64,000 bases of DNA from Streptomyces sp. NA04227 (GTDB lineage Bacteria > Actinomycetota > Actinomycetes > Streptomycetales > Streptomycetaceae): assembly GCF_013364195.1 (NCBI RefSeq), contig NZ_CP054918.1, positions 7,305,001-7,369,000 of the forward strand, written 5' to 3'. Positions 9,158-16,372 of the stretch are shown here, piece by piece (within the stretch, counting starts at the first letter, position 1; every line of letters starts with the position of its first letter). The position numbers and the translations under genes are program-made. The notes under the pieces were generated by a model. It had not been told where the DNA came from, ran no database searches, and saw only the letters and a list, made by a program, of their open reading frames with translations.

Positions 9158-9664
9158 GTGACCAAGGACGCACCCGTGAAGCAGTACACCGTCACCGATC
9201 CCGACGGCCCCTGCGGCGCGCTCACACTCGTGGCCACCGACGGAGTGCTGAGCGGCCTGTACATGACCGATCAGCGCCACCGGCCCCCGCAGGAGTCGTT
9301 CGGGCACCCCGACCCCGAGCCGTTCACCGAGGCGCTGGCCCAGCTGGAGGCGTACTTCGCCGGTGAACTCAAGGAATTCGACCTGGAGTTGGCCCTTGCG
9401 GGCACCGAGTTCCAGCAATCGGTCTGGCGGGAACTCACCCGGATCCCGTACGGCGAGACACGTACGTACGGCCAGCTCGCCGCCGCCCTCGGCAAGCCCA
9501 ACGCCTCGCGCGCCGTGGGTCTGGCCAACGGGAAGAACCCGGTCGGCATCATCGTGCCCTGCCACCGGGTGATCGGCGCGGACGGCAGCCTGACCGGCTA
9601 CGGCGGCGGCCTGGAGCGCAAGCGCGGTCTCCTCGACTTCGAGCGGGGCGCCGTGCTGTTCTGA
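9158..9664 (+). CDS. ogt: Methylated-DNA-[protein]-cysteine S-methyltransferase
   Basis: This 168-residue suicide enzyme transfers methyl groups from O6-methylguanine to its own cysteine. The active-site motif PCHRV follows GLANGKNPVGIIV, and the helix-turn-helix-like segment TYGQLAAALGKPNASRAVG precedes it, as in Ogt/MGMT proteins. An N-terminal RNase-H-like region of about 80 residues completes the family length. GTG 9158 was chosen because AGGAGGA lies just upstream (9141-9147) and because the frame further upstream is an antiphase reading of the AlkA gene. It is probably cotranscribed with the AdaA-AlkA gene. Its stop is 12 nt from the convergent sirtuin stop. Confidence 0.94.
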   Translation: MTKDAPVKQYTVTDPDGPCGALTLVATDGVLSGLYMTDQRHRPPQESFGHPDPEPFTEALAQLEAYFAGELKEFDLELALAGTEFQQSVWRELTRIPYGETRTYGQLAAALGKPNASRAVGLANGKNPVGIIVPCHRVIGADGSLTGYGGGLERKRGLLDFERGAVLF

Positions 9665-9676
9665 GCCGGACCGGGC

Positions 9677-10495
9677 TCAAGTCGCCGGAACGGCAAGCTC
9701 CTTGAGCAGTCTCGGCAGCGCCGTACCGATGGGCTCGCGCACGACCTCGTCCGCGAGTTCGTCGTACGGGGTGGGCTCGGCGTTGACGATGACCAGGCGC
9801 GCCCCGTGGTCGGCGGCGAGGCCCGCCAGACCGGCGGCGGGTTGCACTTGGAGGCTGGTACCGACGGCGAGGAAGACCTCGCAGGCCCGGGTCACCGCCA
9901 CGGCCTCGGCCAGGACGTCGGGGTCCAGGCTCTGCCCGAACATCACGGTCGCGGTCTTGAGAATGCCGCCGCAGTCCAGGCAGGGCGGGTCGTCCTCGCC
10001 CGCCGCGACCCGGGCCAGGGCGTCCTTGAGCGAGGACCCCGCGCCGCAGCCGGTGCACACCACCGACCGTGCGCTGCCGTGGAGTTCGAGCACCTTGCGG
10101 GCGGGCAGCCCGGCCAACTGGTGCAGCCCGTCCACGTTCTGCGTGATGACCCGGACCGGGGCGCCCGCGGCCTCCAGCTCGGCGACGGCCCGGTGTGCGG
10201 CGTTCGGTCGCGCGGCGAGCGTGGGGCTGTCGCGGCGCATCTGCCAGGAACGGCGCCTGATGTCGGGGTCGTTCATGTAGTAGTCGTACGTGACGAGCTT
10301 CTCCGCGTCGGGGTCGCGCCGCCAAAGCCCTTGCGGCCCGCGGTAGTCCGGGATCCCGGAGTCCGTGGAGATACCCGCCCCGCTGAGGATGGCGACCATC
10401 GGCGGGCGCCCCGCGCCCTTCCCGTCGCGCCCCCGCGCTTCCCCCGTCGCCCGGCCGGTGTCCGTCCTGCCCGTCGCTGCGCCCTCACGGTCCAT
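9677..10495 (-). CDS. NAD-dependent protein deacetylase (sirtuin)
   Basis: The sirtuin core shows the NAD-binding GAGISTDSGIPDYRG, the catalytic segment TQNVDGLHQLAG, a zinc ribbon with two Cys-x-x-Cys pairs (CTGC and CLDC), and VGTSLQVQPAAGL. The enzyme removes acyl groups from lysines using NAD, and known targets of bacterial sirtuins include acyl-CoA synthetases. It is the likely counterpart of S. coelicolor CobB2 (SCO6464), by position and from memory. The start is uncertain: ATG 10495 gives 272 residues with a charged, low-complexity 32-residue extension, while ATG 10399 gives 240 residues starting directly at the fold. Neither has a strong ribosome binding site. Confidence 0.93.
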   Translation of the reverse strand: MDREGAATGRTDTGRATGEARGRDGKGAGRPPMVAILSGAGISTDSGIPDYRGPQGLWRRDPDAEKLVTYDYYMNDPDIRRRSWQMRRDSPTLAARPNAAHRAVAELEAAGAPVRVITQNVDGLHQLAGLPARKVLELHGSARSVVCTGCGAGSSLKDALARVAAGEDDPPCLDCGGILKTATVMFGQSLDPDVLAEAVAVTRACEVFLAVGTSLQVQPAAGLAGLAADHGARLVIVNAEPTPYDELADEVVREPIGTALPRLLKELAVPAT

Positions 10496-10579
10496 GGGGC
10501 GAGCGTACGCAGCCGGGCGGGGCCGAAGCGAGGGGATAGTGCGGGGTGGCGGCGTTCCGGTTGGGTTCCCGCAGAGGAT

Positions 10580-10593
10580 AGAAAGCGCTTTCT
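10580..10593. promoter_or_regulatory. LacI-type operator palindrome before glycerate kinase
   Basis: AGAAAGCGCTTTCT is a perfect 14-bp palindrome with the central CG typical of LacI-family operators and closely related in form to cre sites. A TAGGGT -10-like element lies at 10603-10608, which would place the palindrome over the -35 region, a classic repressor position. The start of the glycerate kinase gene is about 100 nt downstream. The cognate regulator is unknown; the only LacI regulator in the window is encoded at 4015-5127. Confidence 0.6.
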
Positions 10594-10691
10594 GTCTCCT
10601 GTTAGGGTCGCGGGGACCGAGAGATCCGGCCAGGCCCTCCGTGCGCGGCTTACGCGCTCGCGGGCCGGGCGCCAGCGAGGGAGGCCCGCCG

Positions 10692-11876
10692 GTGGGCGAG
10701 GGCGAGCGAGACGAACGGCGGCAGCGGACGGGCACCCATGTCCTCATCGCCGCGGACAAGTTCAAGGGCACGCTCACCGCGGCCGAAGTGGCCGCCCATG
10801 TGCGTACCGGACTGCTGCGGGCCGAACCGTCCCTGCGCGTCGAGGCGCTTCCGGTCGCCGACGGCGGGGACGGAACGGTCGACGCGGCCCTCGCCGCGGG
10901 CTACACCTGCCGCGAGGTGCGGGTCACCGGCCCGCTCGGCGACGGCGTCACGGCACGGTACGCGCTGCGCGAGGGCACCGCCGTCCTCGAAATGGCCGAG
11001 GCCTCCGGACTGCGCCTGCTGCCACCCGGACACTTCGCGCCACTCACCGCCACCACCTACGGCACCGGTGAACTCGTCCGCGCCGCCCTGGACGCGGGAG
11101 CCACCCGGCTCGTCCTGGGCGTCGGCGGCAGCGCCACCACCGACGCCGGAACGGGCATGCTCACCGCACTCGGCGTCCGCTTCACCGACGCCCAGGGCGC
11201 CGCGCTGCCCCCGGGCGGCGGCGCCCTCGCGCGCCTCGCGGCCGTCGACCTCACGGGCCTCGACGCCCGCCTGTCCGGGGTGGACATCGTCCTCGCCAGC
11301 GACGTCGACAACCCGCTGACCGGCCCCCGAGGCGCTGCGCATGTCTACGGGCCGCAGAAGGGCGCCGACCCTGGTCAGGTGGAACTCCTCGACGCGGCGC
11401 TCGGCCACTGCGCCGAGATCCTCGGCCGCGCCCTCGGACCGGCTGCCGGAGCGCTGGAGCACACCCCGGGCGCCGGGGCCGCGGGCGGTGTCGGTTACGG
11501 GGCGCTGGCCGGGCTCGGCGCTCGGTTCAGGCCCGGCATCGAGGTACTGCTCGACGTGCTCGGATTCGACGCGGCGCTCGCCCGGGCCGACCTGGTGATC
11601 ACCGGGGAGGGCTCGCTCGACGCACAGACCCTGCACGGCAAGGCACCGGCCGGAGTGGCGGCGGCGGCCCGGGCCGCGGGGCGGGAGGTGGTCGCGGTGT
11701 GCGGGCGGCTCGCGCTGAGCCGGGACCAGCTCGTCGCAGCCGGTATCTCCCGCGCGTACGCGCTCACCGGCATCGAGCCCGACCTCGCGCGTTGTCTGGC
11801 CGAGCCGGGACCGCTCCTGGAACGGCTCGGGGAGCGCGTGGCGTACGACTTCGTGCGACCGCCGCGGAGCGCTTGA
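10692..11876 (+). CDS. Glycerate kinase
   Basis: This 394-residue protein is a GarK/GlxK-type glycerate kinase (phosphorylates D-glycerate with ATP). Signatures are IAADKFKGTLTAAEVAAH at the N-terminus, ADGGDGTVDA, the glycine-rich GVGGSATTDAGTGML, and GEGSLDAQTLHGKAP near the C-terminus. GTG 10692 has GGGAGG 8 nt upstream; a longer open frame upstream is not needed. It would feed glycerate from glyoxylate or sugar-acid breakdown into glycolysis, an interesting neighbour for the ethylmalonyl-CoA genes that make glyoxylate. A LacI-type palindrome sits in the promoter region and a strong bidirectional hairpin follows the gene. Confidence 0.92.
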   Translation: MGEGERDERRQRTGTHVLIAADKFKGTLTAAEVAAHVRTGLLRAEPSLRVEALPVADGGDGTVDAALAAGYTCREVRVTGPLGDGVTARYALREGTAVLEMAEASGLRLLPPGHFAPLTATTYGTGELVRAALDAGATRLVLGVGGSATTDAGTGMLTALGVRFTDAQGAALPPGGGALARLAAVDLTGLDARLSGVDIVLASDVDNPLTGPRGAAHVYGPQKGADPGQVELLDAALGHCAEILGRALGPAAGALEHTPGAGAAGGVGYGALAGLGARFRPGIEVLLDVLGFDAALARADLVITGEGSLDAQTLHGKAPAGVAAAARAAGREVVAVCGRLALSRDQLVAAGISRAYALTGIEPDLARCLAEPGPLLERLGERVAYDFVRPPRSA

Positions 11877-11963
11877 GCGAGGCGGCGTGAACCGAGGCCC
11901 GCTCGGCACCTGAGCCAGAAGCCCGCCGTGTGGGCAGCACCGCCGAGCAGAGTGGGCACAGAA

Positions 11964-11999
11964 AACGGGGCCCGGACCGCGTACGGTCCGGGCCCCGTT
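11964..11999. terminator. Bidirectional terminator between glycerate kinase and pssA
   Basis: A perfect 16-bp stem (AACGGGGCCCGGACCG and its complement) with a CGTA loop lies midway between two convergent genes. Confidence 0.85.
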
Positions 12000-12015
12000 C
12001 CGGGTCCTCGGTGCG

Positions 12016-12876
12016 CTACGGCAGCTGGGCCGCGCGCGCCTCGCGCCTGTTGTCGCGGAAGTTGTTCACACGGCGAGCGGTCGCGAACACCGGGATCACC
12101 GCGCCGACCACGAGCTGCAGCGAGCAGCCCGTCTGCAGCAGCAGCTGACCGCCGGGGGCGTCGAAGGCCCAGGCGGAGAGCAGGGTCATGGCGGTGGCGA
12201 TCCAGGCCAGCATCGCGATCGCCAGTGGGCCGCGCGGCTTGGGGTACTCGACCCGGCTCACCATCAGCCAGGCGGTACCGATGATCGCCAGGAGCGTGGC
12301 CGCGAACGGGAGTTCAAGCAGCACGATCGAGACGACCGTGAGCGCACCGAACGGGCTCGGCATGCCCTGGAACATGCCGTCCTTCACGGTCACGCACGAG
12401 AAGCGCGCAAGCCTGAGCACCACCGCCAGAAGCACCACGATGGCGCCCACGGCGGCCACCCGCTGCGAGGCGTCCTCGGCGACCATGCCGTACACGAGCA
12501 CGAAGTAGGCGGGCGCCAGACCGAAGCTGATCAGGTCCGAGAGGTTGTCCAGCTCGGCACCCATCGGCGAGCTGCGCAGCTTGCGCGCCACCAGGCCGTC
12601 GAACAGGTCGAAGACCGCGGCGCACAGCATCAGGATCACGGCGGTGGCCGCGGAGTGCCGGGCCATACCGGTCTCGGTGCTGCCGGTCAGATGCGGGATC
12701 AGGATGCCGGTGGTCGTGAAGTACACGGCCATGAAGCCACAGGTGGCATTGCCCAGGGTCAGGGCGTCCGCTATCGACAGACGCAGCGACAGGGGCATTT
12801 CCTCGGAGTCGTCCTCCGCCTCGGCCTCGGGCACCCAGTCGGTCCTGGTGGAGGACTCGGGATCAATCACGGTCAA
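12016..12876 (-). CDS. pssA: CDP-diacylglycerol-serine O-phosphatidyltransferase
   Basis: This 286-residue membrane enzyme makes phosphatidylserine from CDP-diacylglycerol and serine. The CDP-alcohol phosphatidyltransferase signature DG..AR(8)G...D...D is seen in FDGLVARKLRSSPMGAELD followed by NLSD (about residues 88-110). There are roughly eight hydrophobic segments and a charged N-terminal tail of about 30 residues. It follows psd with a 14-nt overlap, so phosphatidylserine synthesis and its decarboxylation are encoded together, as is usual in actinomycetes. The operon ends at the bidirectional hairpin at 11964-11999. Confidence 0.94.
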   Translation of the reverse strand: MTVIDPESSTRTDWVPEAEAEDDSEEMPLSLRLSIADALTLGNATCGFMAVYFTTTGILIPHLTGSTETGMARHSAATAVILMLCAAVFDLFDGLVARKLRSSPMGAELDNLSDLISFGLAPAYFVLVYGMVAEDASQRVAAVGAIVVLLAVVLRLARFSCVTVKDGMFQGMPSPFGALTVVSIVLLELPFAATLLAIIGTAWLMVSRVEYPKPRGPLAIAMLAWIATAMTLLSAWAFDAPGGQLLLQTGCSLQLVVGAVIPVFATARRVNNFRDNRREARAAQLP

Positions 12877-13519
12877 TTCGAGTCACCCCAGCTGTCGTCT
12901 TCTCGCCGACCTCGACCGCGATGTCGACTCCCTCCGGGAGGTAGATGTCGACTCGCGAGCCGAAGCGGATCAGACCGATCCGCTCACCCTGCTCGACCTT
13001 GGTGCCCGCGGGCACGTACGGCACGATGCGGCGGGCCACGGCCCCCGCGATCTGGATCATCTCGATGTCACCGAGCTCGGTGTCGAAGTGCCAGACGACG
13101 CGCTCGTTGTTCTCGCTCTCCTTGTTGAAGGCGGGAACGAAGCCACCGGGGATGTGCTCCACGGAGGTCACGGTCCCGGCCAGCGGAGCGCGGTTCACGT
13201 GGACGTTCAGGGGGCTCATGAAGATCGCGACGCGGGTGCGTCCGTCCTTCCACGGCATGATGCTCTGCACCACGCCGTCGGCGGGGGAGATCACCCTGCC
13301 CCGGGCGATCTCGCGCTCGGGGTCCCGGAAGAACCACAGCATGCCGGCGGCGAGTGCGGTGGCGGGCACGGCCAGCGCCGCGGCCTTCTTCGAACGGCGC
13401 GAGCGCGCCAGACTCAGCGCGGCGGTGGCCACGGTGGGCAGGAGCCACGGCGATGCTCCGCGCGCGAGACGTACGCCGGCGAGGCTGTCGCTTGGTGCAG
13501 AGATAGGGCTGTGGGGCAT
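12863..13519 (-). CDS. psd: Phosphatidylserine decarboxylase
   Basis: This 218-residue proenzyme converts phosphatidylserine to phosphatidylethanolamine. It belongs to the short actinobacterial class. The autocleavage site is GS in IRFGSRVDIYLP (G187-S188), where the serine becomes the pyruvoyl group of the small subunit; VISPADGVVQ and FMSPLNVHVNRAP are further family signatures. Two N-terminal hydrophobic stretches anchor it to the membrane. ATG 13519 is preceded by GAAGG; an upstream ATG would add 30 unconserved residues. It overlaps pssA by 14 nt. It follows the ethylmalonyl-CoA operon on the same strand, but a hairpin at 13643-13679 separates them. Confidence 0.94.
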   Translation of the reverse strand: MPHSPISAPSDSLAGVRLARGASPWLLPTVATAALSLARSRRSKKAAALAVPATALAAGMLWFFRDPEREIARGRVISPADGVVQSIMPWKDGRTRVAIFMSPLNVHVNRAPLAGTVTSVEHIPGGFVPAFNKESENNERVVWHFDTELGDIEMIQIAGAVARRIVPYVPAGTKVEQGERIGLIRFGSRVDIYLPEGVDIAVEVGEKTTAGVTRIDRD

Positions 13520-13642
13520 TGATGACCTTCGTAGCGGATGACGCCGCTCGGTGACGGGGGACGGGCGGCTTTCCGGCGATCGTATCGGTTGCGAGCCGCA
13601 ACTGGGCAAGCCAGGAAGCCGAGTCGGCGCCCGCGGAGAGTG

Positions 13643-13679
13643 ACGGGGTGTGATCCTCGGGTAGAGGAAAACACCCCGT
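13643..13679 (-). terminator. Compound hairpin after the ethylmalonyl-CoA operon
   Basis: An outer 9-bp stem ACGGGGTGT/ACACCCCGT, a 2-by-2 internal loop and an inner 5-bp stem TCCTC/GAGGA close on a 5-nt loop. It lies 11 nt beyond the stop of the acyl-CoA dehydrogenase gene and before psd, so it may terminate or attenuate the upstream operon. Confidence 0.7.
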
Positions 13680-13689
13680 ACCCGAACAT

Positions 13690-14895
13690 CTAACCCTGCA
13701 GTCGATACTCCTCGAGCAGCCGACGACCAATGATCATTTTTTGGATCTCGGCGGTACCTTCACCGATCAGCAGCATCGGAGCCTCGCGGTAGAGGCGCTC
13801 GATCTCGTACTCCTTGGAGAAGCCGTAGCCGCCGTGGATCCGGAAGGCGTCCTCGACGACCTCCTTGCAGTACTCGGAGGCGAGGTACTTCGCCATCCCT
13901 GCTTCGAGGTCGTTTCGCTCCCCGGAGTCCTTTTTGCGTGCTGCGTTCACCATCATGGCATGGGCCGCTTCGACCTTGGTAGCCATTTCGGCCAGCTTGA
14001 ACTGGATGGCCTGGTGCTTCGCGATGACCTTGCCGAAGGTCTGACGCTGCTGCGCGTATGCCACACCCAGCTCAAATGCACGCTGAGCGACACCGCAGCC
14101 ACGCGCCGCGACGTTGACGCGGCCCACTTCGACGCCGTCCATCATGTGGTAGAAACCACGGCCGGTCTCGCCGCCGAGTACGCGATTGGCCGGAATCCGG
14201 AGGTTGTCCATGATGAGCTCGGTCGTGTCGACGCCCTTGTAGCCCATCTTGTCGATCTTGCCGGGGATGGTCAGGCCCGGACGGACCTCGCCGAAGCCCG
14301 GCTCCTTCTCGACCAGGAAGGTCGTCATCGACTTGTGCGGGGCGGTGCCCTCCGGGTGGCCCTCGTCGGACCGTGTGAGAACCGCCACGAGGGTCGACGT
14401 GCCGCCGTTGGTCAGCCACATCTTCTGGCCGTTGAGGACGTACTCGTCGCCGTCCTTGACCGCCTTGGAGGAAATGGCCGAGACGTCGGAGCCGAGGGCG
14501 GGCTCGGACATCGAGAACGCGCCACGCACCTCGCCGAGCGCCATCCGCGGCAGGAAGTGGTCCTTCTGCTCCTGGGTGCCGTGCTGCTTGAGCATGTACG
14601 CCACGATGAAGTGGGTGTTGATGATGCCGGAGACCGACATCCAGCCACGGGCGATCTCCTCCACGCACAGCGCGTAGGTGAGGAGCGACTCGCCCAGACC
14701 CCCGTACTCCTCGGGGATCATCAGACCGAACAGGCCGAGTTCCTTCAGGCCGTCGACGATCTGCTGCGGGTACTCGTCGCGGTGCTCAAGCTCCGTCGCG
14801 ACCGGGATGATCTCCTTGTCCACGAAGTCCCGTACCGTCGACAGGATTTCCTGCTGGACGTCGGTCAGGCCGTGGGTCTGGGCGAGTCGGCTCAT
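13690..14895 (-). CDS. mcd: Acyl-CoA dehydrogenase, probable methylsuccinyl-CoA dehydrogenase
   Basis: This 401-residue FAD enzyme has the acyl-CoA dehydrogenase fold: SMSEPALGSDVSAI and WLTNGG (FAD binding), RIHGGYGFSKEYEIERLYRE, and the catalytic glutamate expected in LIGEGTAEIQK near residue 385. By position in the ethylmalonyl-CoA operon it should oxidise (2S)-methylsuccinyl-CoA to mesaconyl-CoA. Known proteobacterial Mcd enzymes are longer than average acyl-CoA dehydrogenases, whereas this one has standard length, as in other Streptomyces clusters recalled from memory. Its ATG overlaps the stop of the upstream maoC-like gene by one base (TAATG). It is the last gene before the hairpin at 13643-13679. 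Confidence 0.88.
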   Translation of the reverse strand: MSRLAQTHGLTDVQQEILSTVRDFVDKEIIPVATELEHRDEYPQQIVDGLKELGLFGLMIPEEYGGLGESLLTYALCVEEIARGWMSVSGIINTHFIVAYMLKQHGTQEQKDHFLPRMALGEVRGAFSMSEPALGSDVSAISSKAVKDGDEYVLNGQKMWLTNGGTSTLVAVLTRSDEGHPEGTAPHKSMTTFLVEKEPGFGEVRPGLTIPGKIDKMGYKGVDTTELIMDNLRIPANRVLGGETGRGFYHMMDGVEVGRVNVAARGCGVAQRAFELGVAYAQQRQTFGKVIAKHQAIQFKLAEMATKVEAAHAMMVNAARKKDSGERNDLEAGMAKYLASEYCKEVVEDAFRIHGGYGFSKEYEIERLYREAPMLLIGEGTAEIQKMIIGRRLLEEYRLQG

Positions 14896-15407
14896 TACTT
14901 CTTCTTCTCCACAAGCTCCGGGCGGCCCGGCTGCTCGCCGCCGCGCTCCTTGATGTACGTCTCGGTCGGGACCATCACCTTGCGGCGGAACACGCACACC
15001 AGGGTGCCGTCCTGCTTGTAGCCCTTGGTCTCGACGTACACGATGCCGCGGTCGTTCTTGGACTTCGACGGGGTCTTGTCCAGGACCGTGGTCTCGCCGT
15101 AGATGGTGTCGCCGTGGAAGGTCGGCGCGACATGGCGCAGCGACTCGATCTCCAGGTTGGCGATGGCCTTGCCGGAGACGTCCGGCACCGACATGCCGAG
15201 CAGCAGCGAGTAGATGTAGTTCCCGACGACGACGTTCTTGCCGAAGTCCGTCGTCTTCTCCGCATAGTTGGTGTCCATGTGGAGGGGGTGGTGGTTCATC
15301 GTCAGCAGGCAGAAGAGGTGGTCGTCGTACTCGGTGACCGTCTTTCCGGGCCAGTGCTTGTAGACCGCGCCGACCTCGAACTCTTCGTAGGTGCGTCCGA
15401 ACTGCAT
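14895..15407 (-). CDS. mch: MaoC-like dehydratase, probable mesaconyl-CoA hydratase
   Basis: This 170-residue single hot-dog protein carries the family motif in the form TMNHHPLHMDTNYAE (about residues 36-50). In the ethylmalonyl-CoA pathway it would hydrate mesaconyl-CoA to beta-methylmalyl-CoA. In classical R-specific hydratases the motif is GDxNPxH, with Asp and His catalytic. Here the His is kept, but Asn stands at the Asp position. The C-terminus is lysine-rich (VEKKK). It lies 5 nt after the lyase gene and overlaps the dehydrogenase gene by one base. Assignment rests mainly on the operon. Confidence 0.82.
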   Translation of the reverse strand: MQFGRTYEEFEVGAVYKHWPGKTVTEYDDHLFCLLTMNHHPLHMDTNYAEKTTDFGKNVVVGNYIYSLLLGMSVPDVSGKAIANLEIESLRHVAPTFHGDTIYGETTVLDKTPSKSKNDRGIVYVETKGYKQDGTLVCVFRRKVMVPTETYIKERGGEQPGRPELVEKKK

Positions 15408-15412
15408 AGTGC

Positions 15413-16372
15413 TCAGGCCTCCGGGGCTTCGAACTTGGACGTGCGCTGCATGCCGGCCGCCCGGCCCTTGCCGGAGATCACGAGCGCCATCTTGCGGCTG
15501 GCCTCGTCGATCATCTCGTCACCGAGCATGGCGGAGCCTTTCTTGCCGCCCGCCTCGGAGGTGTAGTAGTCGTACGCGTCGAGGATCAGCTCGGCGTGGT
15601 CGAAGTCCTCCTGCGAGGGCGAGTAGATCTCGTTGGCCGCGTCGACCTGGCCGGGGTGCAGCACCCACTTGCCGTCGAAGCCGAGCGCGGCGCTGCGGCC
15701 GGCGACCTCGCGGTAGCCGTCGACGTTCTTGATCTGCAGGTAGGGACCGTCGATCGCCTGGAGGTCGTGCATCCGGGCGGCCATCAGGATGCGCATCAGG
15801 ATGTAGTGGTACGCGTCGGCGGTGTAGCCGGGCGGCTGCTCGCCGACCACCAGGGACTTCATGTTGATGGAGGCCATGAAGTCGGCCGGGCCGAAGATGA
15901 TGGTCTCCAGACGCGGCGAGGCGGCGGCGATCGCGTCGACGTTCACCAGACCCTTGGCGTTCTCGATCTGCGCCTCGATGCCGATCTTGCCGACCTCGAA
16001 GCCCATGGTCTTCTCGATCTGGGTGAGCAGCAGGTCGAGCGCGACCACCTGCTCGGCGTCCTGGACCTTCGGCAGCATGATGCAGTCGAGGTTGGGGCCC
16101 GCGCCCTCGACGACGGTCACGACGTCGCGGTACGTCCAGTGCGTGGTCCAGTCGTTGACGCGCACCACGCGCGTCTTGCCGGTCCAGTCACCCTCGTTGA
16201 GCACCTTGACGATGTTGTGCCGGGCGTCCGGCTTCGCCAGCGGCGCGCAGGCGTCCTCGAGGTCGAGGAAGACCTGGTCGGCCGGGAGACCCTGGGCCTT
16301 CTCCAGGAAGCGCGGGTTGGACCCGGGCACCGCCAGACAGGAACGGCGGGGGCGAAGGCGGTTGACAGTCAT
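15413..16372 (-). CDS. mcl: HpcH/HpaI-CitE family lyase, probable malyl/beta-methylmalyl-CoA lyase
   Basis: This 319-residue TIM-barrel protein has the CitE-type features LAVPGSNPRFLEKA, VFLDLEDA, GIEAQIENAKGLVN (Glu and Asp metal/CoA site region) and GFDGKWVLHPGQV. It would split beta-methylmalyl-CoA into glyoxylate and propionyl-CoA, the product-forming step of the ethylmalonyl-CoA pathway. Its ATG overlaps the stop of the mutase gene by 4 nt. Similar proteins also act as citrate lyase beta subunits, but no alpha or gamma subunit genes are present, and the operon supports the malyl-CoA lyase role. Confidence 0.88.
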   Translation of the reverse strand: MTVNRLRPRRSCLAVPGSNPRFLEKAQGLPADQVFLDLEDACAPLAKPDARHNIVKVLNEGDWTGKTRVVRVNDWTTHWTYRDVVTVVEGAGPNLDCIMLPKVQDAEQVVALDLLLTQIEKTMGFEVGKIGIEAQIENAKGLVNVDAIAAASPRLETIIFGPADFMASINMKSLVVGEQPPGYTADAYHYILMRILMAARMHDLQAIDGPYLQIKNVDGYREVAGRSAALGFDGKWVLHPGQVDAANEIYSPSQEDFDHAELILDAYDYYTSEAGGKKGSAMLGDEMIDEASRKMALVISGKGRAAGMQRTSKFEAPEA

